NCBI GenBank assembly: GCA_965199055.1
Contig: CBDAQR010000003.1
Coordinates: 2,046,001 to 2,110,000 of the forward strand
DNA: 64,000 bases
Direction of reading: 5' to 3'
Source of the DNA: CBDAQR01 sp965199055
Lineage (GTDB): Bacteria; Pseudomonadota; Gammaproteobacteria; Pseudomonadales; Halieaceae
How positions within the stretch are numbered: the stretch's first letter is position 1; each line of letters begins with the position of its first letter. The notes beneath the pieces are model-generated. The model was not told where the DNA came from. It worked only from the letters and a program-made list of their open reading frames with translations, and searched no databases. Shown here one piece after another: positions 52,420 through 61,068 of the stretch. The position numbers and the translations under genes are program-made.

Positions 52420-54132
52420 CAGGTAGTGTTTTACCGGCTCCAGATACTTGGCATAGTTTTCCCAACGGCCACTGGACGTGGTGTAGAGCGGTTTGCGCAC
52501 CTGGTGCAGGCTCGCGGTGCGAACTCGGGTATCGGCTTCCCAGAACCGCAGGCAGGCATCGTCCCAGGGCAGGTCAAGAAACTCGAGAACATTGCCAATG
52601 ACCGTTTTCGGCTGCTCGACGAGACCATCGTAGGGCACATGCATGATCTCTCCGGCGTAACGTTCGCTCCAGTGCTGCATCAGGCGCCGGTACTGCACGT
52701 AGTACTCTGCTATGTGCTTGATGTCGTTGGCGTATGCCAGTTCGGCATCCAGCGGCTGAAAGAAAATCGACAGGCAGGTATCGAGTGGGTTTCGAACCGT
52801 ATGCAGAATTCTGGCTTTCGGGAATAACGCCTTAATCACACCCAGATAGAGAAAGTTGTCCGGCCGCTTGTTGATTGCGGTATCAATATCGAGACCGCGC
52901 TCTTTCAGCAATGCCATGTACCCCTCACCGAGGCCACGCCAGTCATCCGCCGAAACACCGTCGACGGCAGGATACGCGCCAGGCAACGCAGCAATGCGGC
53001 GCGGGAAATAATCCAGCTCACCGCCAGCGCTCAATGCCGGATGCGCAGCCAACACCTGCTCCAGGAGCGTAGTGCCCGAGCGGAACATGCCGCAAACGAA
53101 CAGTGGCGCCGCATCCGACACCGGCTCTATGGCCTCCAGCCAATGGGCCGACGAATCAATCAGCTCCGAGATCGATTGCTCATGCTGCCCTGGCTGAAAA
53201 GGGGTCGTGCGCGTCCGACACAGTTCGTTAGCCCGGGCATAATGCTGCATAGCGTCATCGTACTCAGCACAATCATCGTAAATCTTACCTAGTGCATAGT
53301 AGAGCTGCTCGCGCTGCTGGTCCGCCAGGCCGTCGCGCTTGAGCGCCCGCAATATCTTGCGGCTCACCCGGTTAGTCGAATCGGTAAAAGTTTCACCCGC
53401 CGCCAACTGCACCATCGCTTCGACATGGTTGGGCTGTTCCAGGAGCACCCGCATGTAAAGACTGCGTGCCACCTCCCAATTACCCGTTTCTTCCTCGAGA
53501 ATGGCCTTGTTATACAGGGCGGGCACGTAATCTTCCTTAAGGTCCAGGGCCTTCTCGAGACTCGCCCGCGCGGCATTATCATCGCCGCGCTGGGTGTGTA
53601 TCACACTGAGGTTGGTGTGCACCTCTGCCGGGTCGTCCACGCCACGCTCTAAACACTCCTCGTACTGACGAATAGCCTCCTCGAGGCGCCCATTGCGCTT
53701 CAACAAGTGCGCCAGATTATAACGAGCGGTGGTTTGGTCGGGATGACGCTGCAGGTACTCAAGATACGCATCGATTGAGGGCGCGAGTTCCCCCAGGGCA
53801 TCACACACCATGTTGAGGCGGTCATAGTAAATGGCCTCATCCGGATGGGCCGCAATCAGTCCCAATAAAATATCGCGAGCCTCCTCACGTCGGCCAGTCT
53901 GAAGACTGATGACAACCAGAGATTCACTGGCCTGCCTGCAGCCTGGATCTGCCGCGAGCGCGGCCTTGAACGTGGCTTCTGCCTGCTCCAATTGCCCCTG
54001 GCTATAGTACTGCTCCGCCTGCTGGAGCTGTTGATCGATGTCGCTGATGGGAGTTCCTGCGCCGGGCGCTGCCCGGGTCCTGTCTAATTGAATGCCGTAT
54101 AATAAGCGCTCGCGGCCACTGCGGCCAGACAA
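52402..54132 (-). CDS. TPR-containing sulfotransferase
   Basis: 576 residues when read from a TTG at 54132; no ATG or GTG lies in frame ahead of the first repeat, so the N-terminus is uncertain. Residues about 32-300 hold at least seven tetratricopeptide repeats. The C-terminal half is a sulfotransferase with the 5'-PSB loop CGMFRSGTTLLEQVLAAHP (about 347-365) that binds PAPS, and a 3'-phosphate site near ILHTVRNPLDTCLSIF. The acceptor is unknown; such proteins can sulfate peptides or surface sugars. It is divergent from a TPR hydroxylase. Confidence 0.85.
   Translation of the reverse strand: MSGRSGRERLLYGIQLDRTRAAPGAGTPISDIDQQLQQAEQYYSQGQLEQAEATFKAALAADPGCRQASESLVVISLQTGRREEARDILLGLIAAHPDEAIYYDRLNMVCDALGELAPSIDAYLEYLQRHPDQTTARYNLAHLLKRNGRLEEAIRQYEECLERGVDDPAEVHTNLSVIHTQRGDDNAARASLEKALDLKEDYVPALYNKAILEEETGNWEVARSLYMRVLLEQPNHVEAMVQLAAGETFTDSTNRVSRKILRALKRDGLADQQREQLYYALGKIYDDCAEYDDAMQHYARANELCRTRTTPFQPGQHEQSISELIDSSAHWLEAIEPVSDAAPLFVCGMFRSGTTLLEQVLAAHPALSAGGELDYFPRRIAALPGAYPAVDGVSADDWRGLGEGYMALLKERGLDIDTAINKRPDNFLYLGVIKALFPKARILHTVRNPLDTCLSIFFQPLDAELAYANDIKHIAEYYVQYRRLMQHWSERYAGEIMHVPYDGLVEQPKTVIGNVLEFLDLPWDDACLRFWEADTRVRTASLHQVRKPLYTTSSGRWENYAKYLEPVKHYLEAELG
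54098..54103 (+). promoter_or_regulatory. Candidate -10 box of the TPR-hydroxylase gene
   Basis: A perfect TATAAT lies 63 bases before the ATG at 54166. It sits inside the first codons of the sulfotransferase frame when that is read from the TTG at 54132. This suggests that the real sulfotransferase start is further inside. No clear -35 is visible. Confidence 0.35.
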
Positions 54133-54165
54133 TGCGTTCTCACCATTCCAGGGACAAAAGAAAAG

Positions 54166-55335
54166 ATGAACCAGGCTTCACAGGACCTTGCAGGCCTTAC
54201 CCGCACGGCAATGCAGGCGCTGCAACAGGGCCGGGCAGATGATGCCCTGCAGCTATTCGAACAGGCGAGCGCATTGCCCCAAGCGAACGCCTCCGTCTGG
54301 CTCGGTCTCGCTTTCGCCAACGCTCGACTGGGCAGGGACGAGGCAACCCTCGTTGCCGTGGACAAGGCGCTGGAGCTTGAACCGCGCAACTTGCGGGTTC
54401 TGATATTCAAGGGCGACCACCACACCGAAATGAAGCGCAGCCGCAAAGCACTGGTGTTCTATCAGGCCGCCCTGAAGGTGGCTTCCACCCTGACAGAGAT
54501 TCCCCGCGACATACAGGAGGGCTTACAGCGAGCCCAGTCGCGGGTACAGCAATTCGCCGGGGAGTATGAGCACTATTTGCAGGACGCACTGAAGGAGAAG
54601 GGTTATAGCGCCGGCAAGGCGCCCAAACGCTTTGAGCAGGCCCTGCAGATCGCTTTTGGCAAGCAGGATATTTACTATCAACAACCCACGCGGTTTTACT
54701 ACCCCGGCCTGCCGCAAATCCAATTCTATGAACGGGGCGCATTCCCCTGGCTTGAAGACCTCGAAGCCCGCCACGCGGCTATTCGCGCTGAGTTAGATAG
54801 CGTTCTGGCCCAGCCGGAGGACTTCAGCCCCTACCTGCAAAGCGACCCCGATGCTGTCAATTTCAATGACACCAGCAACCTGGATAATGCCGACTGGGGC
54901 GCCTTCTACTTCTATCAACAGGGTCGCAAAGTCGAGGAGAACGCCCAGCGCTGTCCTGCCACGATGGCAGCTCTCGACGCCGCTCCCCTGCCTCAGGTCG
55001 AGGGCAGCACGCCCCATGCCTTGTATTCTCGCCTGGCAGGTCAGACCCGCATACCCCCCCATTGCGGCTTGATCAATACTCGTCTGATCTGCCATTTACC
55101 CCTGATCGTGCCGGAAAATTGCGGCGGACTACGGGTAGGTAACGAGACCGAGTACTGGGAGGAAGGGCGCGCCTACGTGTTCGACGATTCCATGGAACAC
55201 GAGGCCTGGAACGATACCGACCAGGAGCGCGTGGTACTGCTCTTTGATATTTGGCGGCCCGAGCTGAGCGAGGAAGAACGCACACTGGTGGGTGCGCTAT
55301 TGCAGTCAGTACAGGACTATGAGGCGGCTGATTAA
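54166..55335 (+). CDS. TPR / aspartyl-asparaginyl beta-hydroxylase-like protein
   Basis: 389 residues. Two to three TPR units occupy about 10-105 (ADDALQLFEQASAL, RDEATLVAVDKALELEPRN). The C-terminal Asp_Arg_Hydrox domain has the family iron ligands His299 (IPPHCG) and His345 (SMEHEAWN), with Arg355 and Arg364 in ERVVLLFDIWRPE for 2-oxoglutarate. No Asp of an HxD motif is needed in this family. It could hydroxylate an Asp/Asn residue of a protein or peptide. The gene is 33 bases from the divergent TPR-sulfotransferase, suggesting a shared target. Confidence 0.88.
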   Translation: MNQASQDLAGLTRTAMQALQQGRADDALQLFEQASALPQANASVWLGLAFANARLGRDEATLVAVDKALELEPRNLRVLIFKGDHHTEMKRSRKALVFYQAALKVASTLTEIPRDIQEGLQRAQSRVQQFAGEYEHYLQDALKEKGYSAGKAPKRFEQALQIAFGKQDIYYQQPTRFYYPGLPQIQFYERGAFPWLEDLEARHAAIRAELDSVLAQPEDFSPYLQSDPDAVNFNDTSNLDNADWGAFYFYQQGRKVEENAQRCPATMAALDAAPLPQVEGSTPHALYSRLAGQTRIPPHCGLINTRLICHLPLIVPENCGGLRVGNETEYWEEGRAYVFDDSMEHEAWNDTDQERVVLLFDIWRPELSEEERTLVGALLQSVQDYEAAD

Positions 55336-55397
55336 CGCATTTGACCTCTCAACCTGCAGTTGAGAAACTGGAGACACAACTCACAGGGAGAAACACC

Positions 55398-55667
55398 ATG
55401 AAGCCTTTGATAAGGATTGCTTCAGGAGCGACGCTGGCACTGCTGTTGGCGGCCTGCTCGACCACGGGCGATGAAGTCGCCGCTAATGACATCGACGTCC
55501 ACGAGGCCGACGAAGTCACCTGCAAAACGGTCACCAAAACCGGTAGCCGGGTAGGGCAAAAAGTGTGCAAGACCAATCGCGCGTGGACAGAAACTGCGCG
55601 TCGCTCAAGAGATTACGCCGAAAACATCCAGCGCACCTCCAAGCACAGCACACCTCCCAGTAACTAG
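55398..55667 (+). CDS. Small lipoprotein
   Basis: 89 residues from the ATG at 55398, preceded by AGGGAG. Lipobox LLLAAC (Cys20). The mature chain is polar with two cysteines (TCKTVTKTGSRVGQKVC) that could form a disulfide loop, followed by a basic helical tail. It has no recognised function. Comparable short basic lipoproteins with a V-C-x-x-x-x-x-T-G-S-R pattern are widespread in this group, by my recollection. It ends six bases before the convergent methyltransferase gene. Confidence 0.75.
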   Translation: MKPLIRIASGATLALLLAACSTTGDEVAANDIDVHEADEVTCKTVTKTGSRVGQKVCKTNRAWTETARRSRDYAENIQRTSKHSTPPSN

Positions 55668-55673
55668 GCCTGT

Positions 55674-56627
55674 TCAGGCGCGCTGGGCCAGCAGGGTCCA
55701 GCCCGCCTCACGCGCTTCGGCGCCGATGAGCAATCGCCCTGATTGCAGCCCAATGAAACCAGCAGCGCCCAGGCTCTCTATAAGGTCGAGGAACTCCCGT
55801 TCCGATAGCGCCGCCCCGGTCATCGACGCCATTCTTCCAATATAGGCCTCCAGTTCCACTATTAAACCGTCGACCCAGCCGATGATTTCGGCGGAATCGT
55901 ATGCCGACATACGCCTATAGATAGCGGCAATATCCGTGTAGAGCTGTTGCAGCAGGCCACCGGCAATGGCTTTGCCCTCACGGCGCAAAATCTGCTCGAG
56001 GCCGCGGACAGCGGGCGTGAATTCGGCCTCGGCCTGTTTAAACACCTCGATGGGTGCGCGCTTGGCATTAAAGTCGAAGCCCGCCTGGAATACCTGCTTG
56101 GCCAAGGGCAGCAGACGCAATTCGCGCACCTCGGTCAAGGTATTCTGGTTACGCTGACATTCCTCATAGATAGCGCCGTGACGTTGATGCAACACCAGTG
56201 CCAGCCGGCCGCCTGGCTGCACCAGTTCGGCTACCGCCGTCACCGCATCCAACCCCGCATACTCCACGCCGAACTGGCTGGCGACGAGGTCGAAACACTG
56301 GTCAACAAAAGGCGGTGCCTTGCCATCTGCAGCCACACAAACGACCGCTGGCATGCGCTGCTGTAAATTCAGCAGCGCACTGGGTGAGTAATCGAGTGCC
56401 CAGAGAGCGGTGGTTCCCGGTAAATGACGGCTGGCGTAACGCAGCACGGCGCCATTGCCGGCAGCAACATCGAGTAGCTGGCCAGCCGGGGTGTCAGATT
56501 CATTAAATACGCCATCCCAGAACTGCTCCAGGGCTTGTTCCTGGGGGCTCCCGTCCTGGTGAGCTGCTGCCTCCCAGGTACCTTTCCAATAACGGTCCCA
56601 GTCCGCCGCTGGCGGTGTCTCATGCAT
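55674..56627 (-). CDS. Class I SAM-dependent methyltransferase
   Basis: 317 residues. The SAM-binding loop is LLDVAAGNGAVLRYASRHLPG with following LWALDYSPSALLNL and FDLVASQFGVEYAG (post-II). The C-terminal third is helical with no partner domain. The substrate cannot be told; the fold is that of small-molecule methyltransferases. It follows the TPR lipoprotein gene by 11 bases on the same strand and may be co-transcribed. Confidence 0.85.
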   Translation of the reverse strand: MHETPPAADWDRYWKGTWEAAAHQDGSPQEQALEQFWDGVFNESDTPAGQLLDVAAGNGAVLRYASRHLPGTTALWALDYSPSALLNLQQRMPAVVCVAADGKAPPFVDQCFDLVASQFGVEYAGLDAVTAVAELVQPGGRLALVLHQRHGAIYEECQRNQNTLTEVRELRLLPLAKQVFQAGFDFNAKRAPIEVFKQAEAEFTPAVRGLEQILRREGKAIAGGLLQQLYTDIAAIYRRMSAYDSAEIIGWVDGLIVELEAYIGRMASMTGAALSEREFLDLIESLGAAGFIGLQSGRLLIGAEAREAGWTLLAQRA

Positions 56628-56638
56628 GCGGGGGTCGT

Positions 56639-57802
56639 CTAACTCCGTTGCGCCAGCAGGTGCAGCTTGTGTTCGTAGAGTTCGTGGATATCGGTATCGC
56701 GCACCAGATCGGCAGCGCGAGAGAAACTCTTCCTGGCCTTTTCCCGGTCACCGAGGCGCGCCCATGCCAGGCCTTCCAGATGGTGGAACTCATGCTCTTG
56801 CTTACGCTTGCGAATGGCTGATTCCATGAGCTCCAGCACCCGCTGGTACTCACCCTTCTCATAAGATGTCTCAGCCAACTCATACAAGTAAAAGGGGTTC
56901 TCCATGCGGTAGCTTTCCGCCAGTGCCGCATACTGGTCCGCCAGTTCCATTCGTCCCTGCTGGCGGTAGACCCTCGCCAGATTGCTAATGGCCGCCCGTT
57001 CGTTGCTCATATCAATAGCGACCAGATACGCCTCTTCCGCACTCTCCAGGTCACCGGCGCGTTTCAGGATAGTCCCCATATTGGCCCAGAAATAGCCTGT
57101 GTTGGGTCGCAGGTCGATAGCCTTGCGCGCATGCAGAAAAGCCTGCTGTAGATCATCCTCGCTCAAATAGTGCACGGCCATGTTGTTGTAGTACTGGGCT
57201 GCAGCGGTTTTGTCACCAACCACCTGGCTGCGCCAGCGGGAGCTCTCCGCCTGGGTATCAAAGTCGATAACCTGCTGCTTGCGGGGCAGGTCTAGCAGGA
57301 CATTGATATGCAGGCTGAAGTAATAGGTATCGCCGACTGCACTCCAGGCCGGCGGAACCTCAACTTCCTGATACATCACAATCAGCCCGGCCTCTCGGGC
57401 CAGAGCCATATACAGGTTAGTGAAGGACATGCAATTGCCCTCGCGGGCATAGAACGCCTCCTCGGCGGTATAGGTCTTGAGGTTGTTGTAATGGAGGCGC
57501 AAGCCATCGTCGAGCAAGCCCTTGAGAATGCGCCGCGCCTTGCCTTCATCGCTGATAGCGTCCGTAGGAATGTGTTCCCGCAGGAATGCACGCATATCAT
57601 CATTCACCGCGAGCAGTTCGACGGGCTCTAGCTCTGGCAGCGGCTCCTCAACGGGGAACAGCGTGCTGCCTCGCAGCAGCTGCTGGTGCTGCTCAATCGC
57701 CGAGCGTCCGCTGTACTTTGAAACATGCTGCTGAGCGCAACCCGCCAGAAACAGCAAGCTAAGCAGGACCAGTACACAGCGCTGGGTGGAGCGTGTTGAC
57801 AT
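56639..57802 (-). CDS. Transglutaminase-like TPR lipoprotein
   Basis: 387 residues. Lipobox LAGC (Cys22). A transglutaminase/cysteine-protease-like core lies at about 80-185, with Cys124 in REGNCMSFTNLYMALAREAGL, His165 in YFSLHINVLLD and an acidic Asp180/182. TPR repeats fill the rest (about 205-375). The combination suggests a periplasmic, membrane-anchored enzyme. Whether it is a protease or a transamidase is unknown. It is the first gene of the pair with the methyltransferase. Confidence 0.85.
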   Translation of the reverse strand: MSTRSTQRCVLVLLSLLFLAGCAQQHVSKYSGRSAIEQHQQLLRGSTLFPVEEPLPELEPVELLAVNDDMRAFLREHIPTDAISDEGKARRILKGLLDDGLRLHYNNLKTYTAEEAFYAREGNCMSFTNLYMALAREAGLIVMYQEVEVPPAWSAVGDTYYFSLHINVLLDLPRKQQVIDFDTQAESSRWRSQVVGDKTAAAQYYNNMAVHYLSEDDLQQAFLHARKAIDLRPNTGYFWANMGTILKRAGDLESAEEAYLVAIDMSNERAAISNLARVYRQQGRMELADQYAALAESYRMENPFYLYELAETSYEKGEYQRVLELMESAIRKRKQEHEFHHLEGLAWARLGDREKARKSFSRAADLVRDTDIHELYEHKLHLLAQRS

Positions 57803-57850
57803 TATTCTCCTCCTCCCGAGAACACTATTTAGTGTAGCACTTTGCCGTGA

Positions 57851-58780
57851 CTAGGGCAGGTGGCCCGTATCCAGGTAGTGACTGACCACCGCCAGATACT
57901 CTGTACGCAGTGGGTCACTCTCATTGGCCAGATGATGGCGACCACCTTGCAGCATATAGACCTGGCTGTTGGGAAACTGACGGCGGATATAGGGCACATT
58001 GTATTCCCACTGCACGGTGCCATCCTCATCCCCCTGCACAACCAGCAGTGGCTGTGGGCTGGCCGGACGTCGCTCGAAATCTGCGAGCCAGCGCTTCAGC
58101 GCGCCTATCCAGCGCATCGAGATGACACGTGGCTGCAGGGGTTCGGCGCGCAGGAACGCAAGAAATTCGGCGTCGTTGGAGTTGTCGGCAAAGCCGCGTT
58201 TTAGCGTTGCTGTAAAACGGTGCAGCAGACTGTGGCCCAAGCGCACCAGACCCCAGTCGCGCGGGCGCACTAGCGGCGCCAACAACACCACCCGCGCCGG
58301 CTGGTGTTCACAAGTCGTTGTTAGATAATCCATGATCGCGGCTCCACCGGTGCTCTGCCCCAGCAGGTGACGTTCGCCTGGTAAGGATTCGATCGCGGCG
58401 AGCACCGCGTGCAGTGCTCCGCTGTAGTCGGCGAAGTCATCGATGGCGGCACGCTCCCCACTGGAAAGGCCGTGTCCCGGCAGGTCGAAGGCGACGACAT
58501 TACTGCCGCGCAACAGGCCAAAGGCGACAAGATGGCCGAATATTCCCACGTGATCGAAAAGTCCATGAACCAACACTAGCGTTGACTTTGCCCCTGATCC
58601 CGCGGGCTGCAGCCAGGCCTGCACTGCCAGGCGCTCGCCGCGGCTGGCCAACCAGCCCAGGCGGTGCCCAACACCCGGGCAGATCATCTCGAAATTCAGC
58701 CCGTAGTAGCTCACATAGGCTGATTCCGCATCACTGCTTTCACGCGGCGTCAGGGTAAATGGCTCAAGCGCCTCCCTCAC
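57851..58780 (-). CDS. Alpha/beta hydrolase (monoacylglycerol lipase-like)
   Basis: 309 residues from a GTG. The oxyanion HG in LVHGLFDHVGI, nucleophile Ser143 in LLGQSTGGAA, an acid in LLVVQGDEDGTVQW and the His in GGRHHLANE form the expected triad. The sequence is like the Hydrolase_4 (MGL/lysophospholipase) group. No signal peptide is seen, so it is cytosolic. It probably hydrolyses glycerol or lysophospholipid esters. It lies 48 bases before the TPR-lipoprotein start. Confidence 0.85.
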   Translation of the reverse strand: MREALEPFTLTPRESSDAESAYVSYYGLNFEMICPGVGHRLGWLASRGERLAVQAWLQPAGSGAKSTLVLVHGLFDHVGIFGHLVAFGLLRGSNVVAFDLPGHGLSSGERAAIDDFADYSGALHAVLAAIESLPGERHLLGQSTGGAAIMDYLTTTCEHQPARVVLLAPLVRPRDWGLVRLGHSLLHRFTATLKRGFADNSNDAEFLAFLRAEPLQPRVISMRWIGALKRWLADFERRPASPQPLLVVQGDEDGTVQWEYNVPYIRRQFPNSQVYMLQGGRHHLANESDPLRTEYLAVVSHYLDTGHLP

Positions 58781-58835
58781 CTCAGCAACAGGTGGATGCG
58801 GCTGCGTTTGGCGGGGAGTGCTGACGGAATCGTCC

Positions 58836-59906
58836 TCAGCCGGGATTCACCACCTGCGCGAGGCTGCCACTTTCGTACTGTTCGACCATCACCGACAGGG
58901 AGTGCGGTTTAATCTTGTCGGCATTACCGGCCGTGCCGAAGGACTCATACCGCGCAATGCAAATGTCCTTCATCGCTTTGGTGGTCTCACTCAGGAATTT
59001 GCGCGGATCAAACTCAGCGGGATTCTGCGCCATGAATCGACGCACGGCGCCGGTGGATGCCAGACGCAGGTCAGTATCGATATTGACCTTGCGCACGCCG
59101 TGGCGTATCCCTTCCTGAATCTGCTCAACCGGGACGCCATAGGTCTCCGGAATCTCACCGCCGAACTCATTAATGATCGCCAGCCACTCCTGCGGGACCG
59201 AAGAAGAGCCGTGCATCACCAGGTGGGTATTGGGAATGCGATCGTGGATCTCCTTGATTCGATCAATTGCCAGAATATCGCCGGTAGGCGGACGCGAAAA
59301 CTTGTAAGCGCCATGGCTGGTACCACAGGCGATTGCGAGTGCGTCGACATCTGTCGCCGCCACAAACTGTGCCGCCTCCTCCGGATCGGTCAACAACTGG
59401 TCGTGGGTCAGCTTACCCTCCGCGCCAATCCCATCCTCTTCACCGGCCTCACCGGTTTCGAGCGAGCCCAGGCAGCCCAACTCGCCTTCTACGGAAACAC
59501 CGCAAGCATGGGCCATGTCCACGGCGCGGCGGGTTACCGCCACATTGTAGTCATAATCCATGGGTGTCTTGCCGTCTTCACCGAGGGAGCCGTCCATCAT
59601 CACCGAGGTAAACCCCAGTTGAATAGAGCGCTGGCACACCGCCGGGCTAACACCGTGATCCTGGTGCATCACTACCGGTATGTGTGGGAACTCCTCCACT
59701 GCCGCCTCGATCATATGGCGCAGAAAGGGCGCGCCGGCGTATTTTCGAGCACCGGCACTGGCCTGCATGATCACGGGGCTATTGGTCTCGCTCGCCGCCT
59801 CCATGATGGCCCGGGTTTGCTCCAGGTTATTCACATTAAACGCGGGCACGCCGTAACCGTGTTCCGCGGCGTGATCCAGCATCTGGCGCATGCTAATCAG
59901 TGCCAT
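58836..59906 (-). CDS. fba: Class II fructose-bisphosphate aldolase
   Basis: 356 residues from the ATG at 59906 with AGGAGAG in front; an in-frame start at 60023 lies within pgk. Motifs are YGVPAFNVNNLEQTRAIMEAA, MHQDHGVSPAVCQRSIQLGFTSVMMDGS (the zinc-ligand His pair region), the EGELGCLGSLETGEAG loop and VRKVNIDTDLRLA. It is the class II B-type aldolase of Pseudomonas-like bacteria. It cleaves or makes FBP. The start overlaps the end of pgk by 14 bases. Confidence 0.96.
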   Translation of the reverse strand: MALISMRQMLDHAAEHGYGVPAFNVNNLEQTRAIMEAASETNSPVIMQASAGARKYAGAPFLRHMIEAAVEEFPHIPVVMHQDHGVSPAVCQRSIQLGFTSVMMDGSLGEDGKTPMDYDYNVAVTRRAVDMAHACGVSVEGELGCLGSLETGEAGEEDGIGAEGKLTHDQLLTDPEEAAQFVAATDVDALAIACGTSHGAYKFSRPPTGDILAIDRIKEIHDRIPNTHLVMHGSSSVPQEWLAIINEFGGEIPETYGVPVEQIQEGIRHGVRKVNIDTDLRLASTGAVRRFMAQNPAEFDPRKFLSETTKAMKDICIARYESFGTAGNADKIKPHSLSVMVEQYESGSLAQVVNPG

Positions 59907-61068
59907 TACATCTCTCCTCAAGGATTGCGACGGCTGGTAGTGTTTTTCCTTCCACGTACTCCAGGAAGGCGCCACCGCCGGTGGATATATAAGAAACCTT
60001 ATCGGCAATGCCGTATTTGTCAATCGCCGCCAATGTATCTCCGCCCCCAGCCAGCGAAAATGCCTCGCTGTCCGCTATGGCCTGGCTCAGAGCCTCGGTG
60101 CCACCCGCAAACTGGTCGAATTCGAAAACACCAACCGGGCCATTCCACAGAATCGTCTTGGCCTGTTCCAGCATGGCTCCAATCTGCTCTCTGCTGCGGG
60201 GGCCGATGTCGAAAATCATATCGTCATCGTCGACATCGGTCGAAGCTTTGGTTTGCGCGGCGGCATCTTCCGAGAACGCCTTGCCGGTTATCACATCTTC
60301 AGGAATCGGTATGTCCGTCTTGGCCATCAGGGCCTGCGCATTAGCTACCAGGTCGTGTTCGCAGAGCGACTTACCCACCGGCAGGCCGCTAGCCGCGAGA
60401 AAGGTATTGGCTATGCCGCCACCCACAACCAACTGGTCAACCTTGTCCGCCAGGGTTTCAAGCACCGTCAACTTGGTTGAAACTTTGGAACCGCCCACGA
60501 TCGCCAGCATGGGCCTGGCCGGCTCGGCCAGAGCCTGCTCCAGCGCCTCCAACTCCGCGACCAGCAGCGGTCCTGCGCAGGCTACCGGCGCGAATCGGGC
60601 GACCCCGTGTGTCGACGCCTGAGCCCGATGCGCTGTACCAAAAGCATCCATCACAAAGACATCACAAAGGCTCGCATAGGCCCGCGCCAGTTCTTCAGAA
60701 TCGGCCTTCTCACCCGGGTTAAAGCGCACATTTTCGAGCAGTGCGACCTGACCGGGCGCCACATCCACCCCCGCTTGCCATTCAGAGAGCAGCGACACTT
60801 CCAGCGCCAACGCTTCAGCCAGATAGGCCGCTACCGGCGCCATGGAAAATTCTTCAGCAAACTCACCTTCGGTAGGCCGACCCAGGTGCGACATAAGAAT
60901 CACAGCGGCCCCGGCGTCCAGCGCTGCACGAATGCTCGGCAATGCAGCACGCAGACGAGCGTCGCTGGCTACCTGCCCATTTTTGATGGGCACATTGAGA
61001 TCCTCGCGGATCAATACGCGCTTCCCCGCCAGAGCTTGATCGCTCATGCGTAGTACATTCAAAGCCAT
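59893..61068 (-). CDS. pgk: Phosphoglycerate kinase
   Basis: 391 residues from the ATG at 61068. Visible motifs are RVLIREDLNVPIKNGQ, GRPTEGEF, LENVRFNPGEKADS and VGGSKVSTKLTVLETLADKVD in the ATP-binding half, then GPVGVFEFDQFAGGTE. It has the normal two-domain length. Its start codon overlaps the epd stop by one base (TAATG) and its stop overlaps fba, a tight epd-pgk-fba operon as in E. coli. Confidence 0.97.
   Translation of the reverse strand: MALNVLRMSDQALAGKRVLIREDLNVPIKNGQVASDARLRAALPSIRAALDAGAAVILMSHLGRPTEGEFAEEFSMAPVAAYLAEALALEVSLLSEWQAGVDVAPGQVALLENVRFNPGEKADSEELARAYASLCDVFVMDAFGTAHRAQASTHGVARFAPVACAGPLLVAELEALEQALAEPARPMLAIVGGSKVSTKLTVLETLADKVDQLVVGGGIANTFLAASGLPVGKSLCEHDLVANAQALMAKTDIPIPEDVITGKAFSEDAAAQTKASTDVDDDDMIFDIGPRSREQIGAMLEQAKTILWNGPVGVFEFDQFAGGTEALSQAIADSEAFSLAGGGDTLAAIDKYGIADKVSYISTGGGAFLEYVEGKTLPAVAILEERCNGTD

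Noticed and set aside
58818..60344. 508-residue plus-strand frame across fba and pgk
   Set aside because: Antisense to two well-conserved glycolytic genes in tight overlap. No domain, RBS or signal is visible; it is a compositional shadow.
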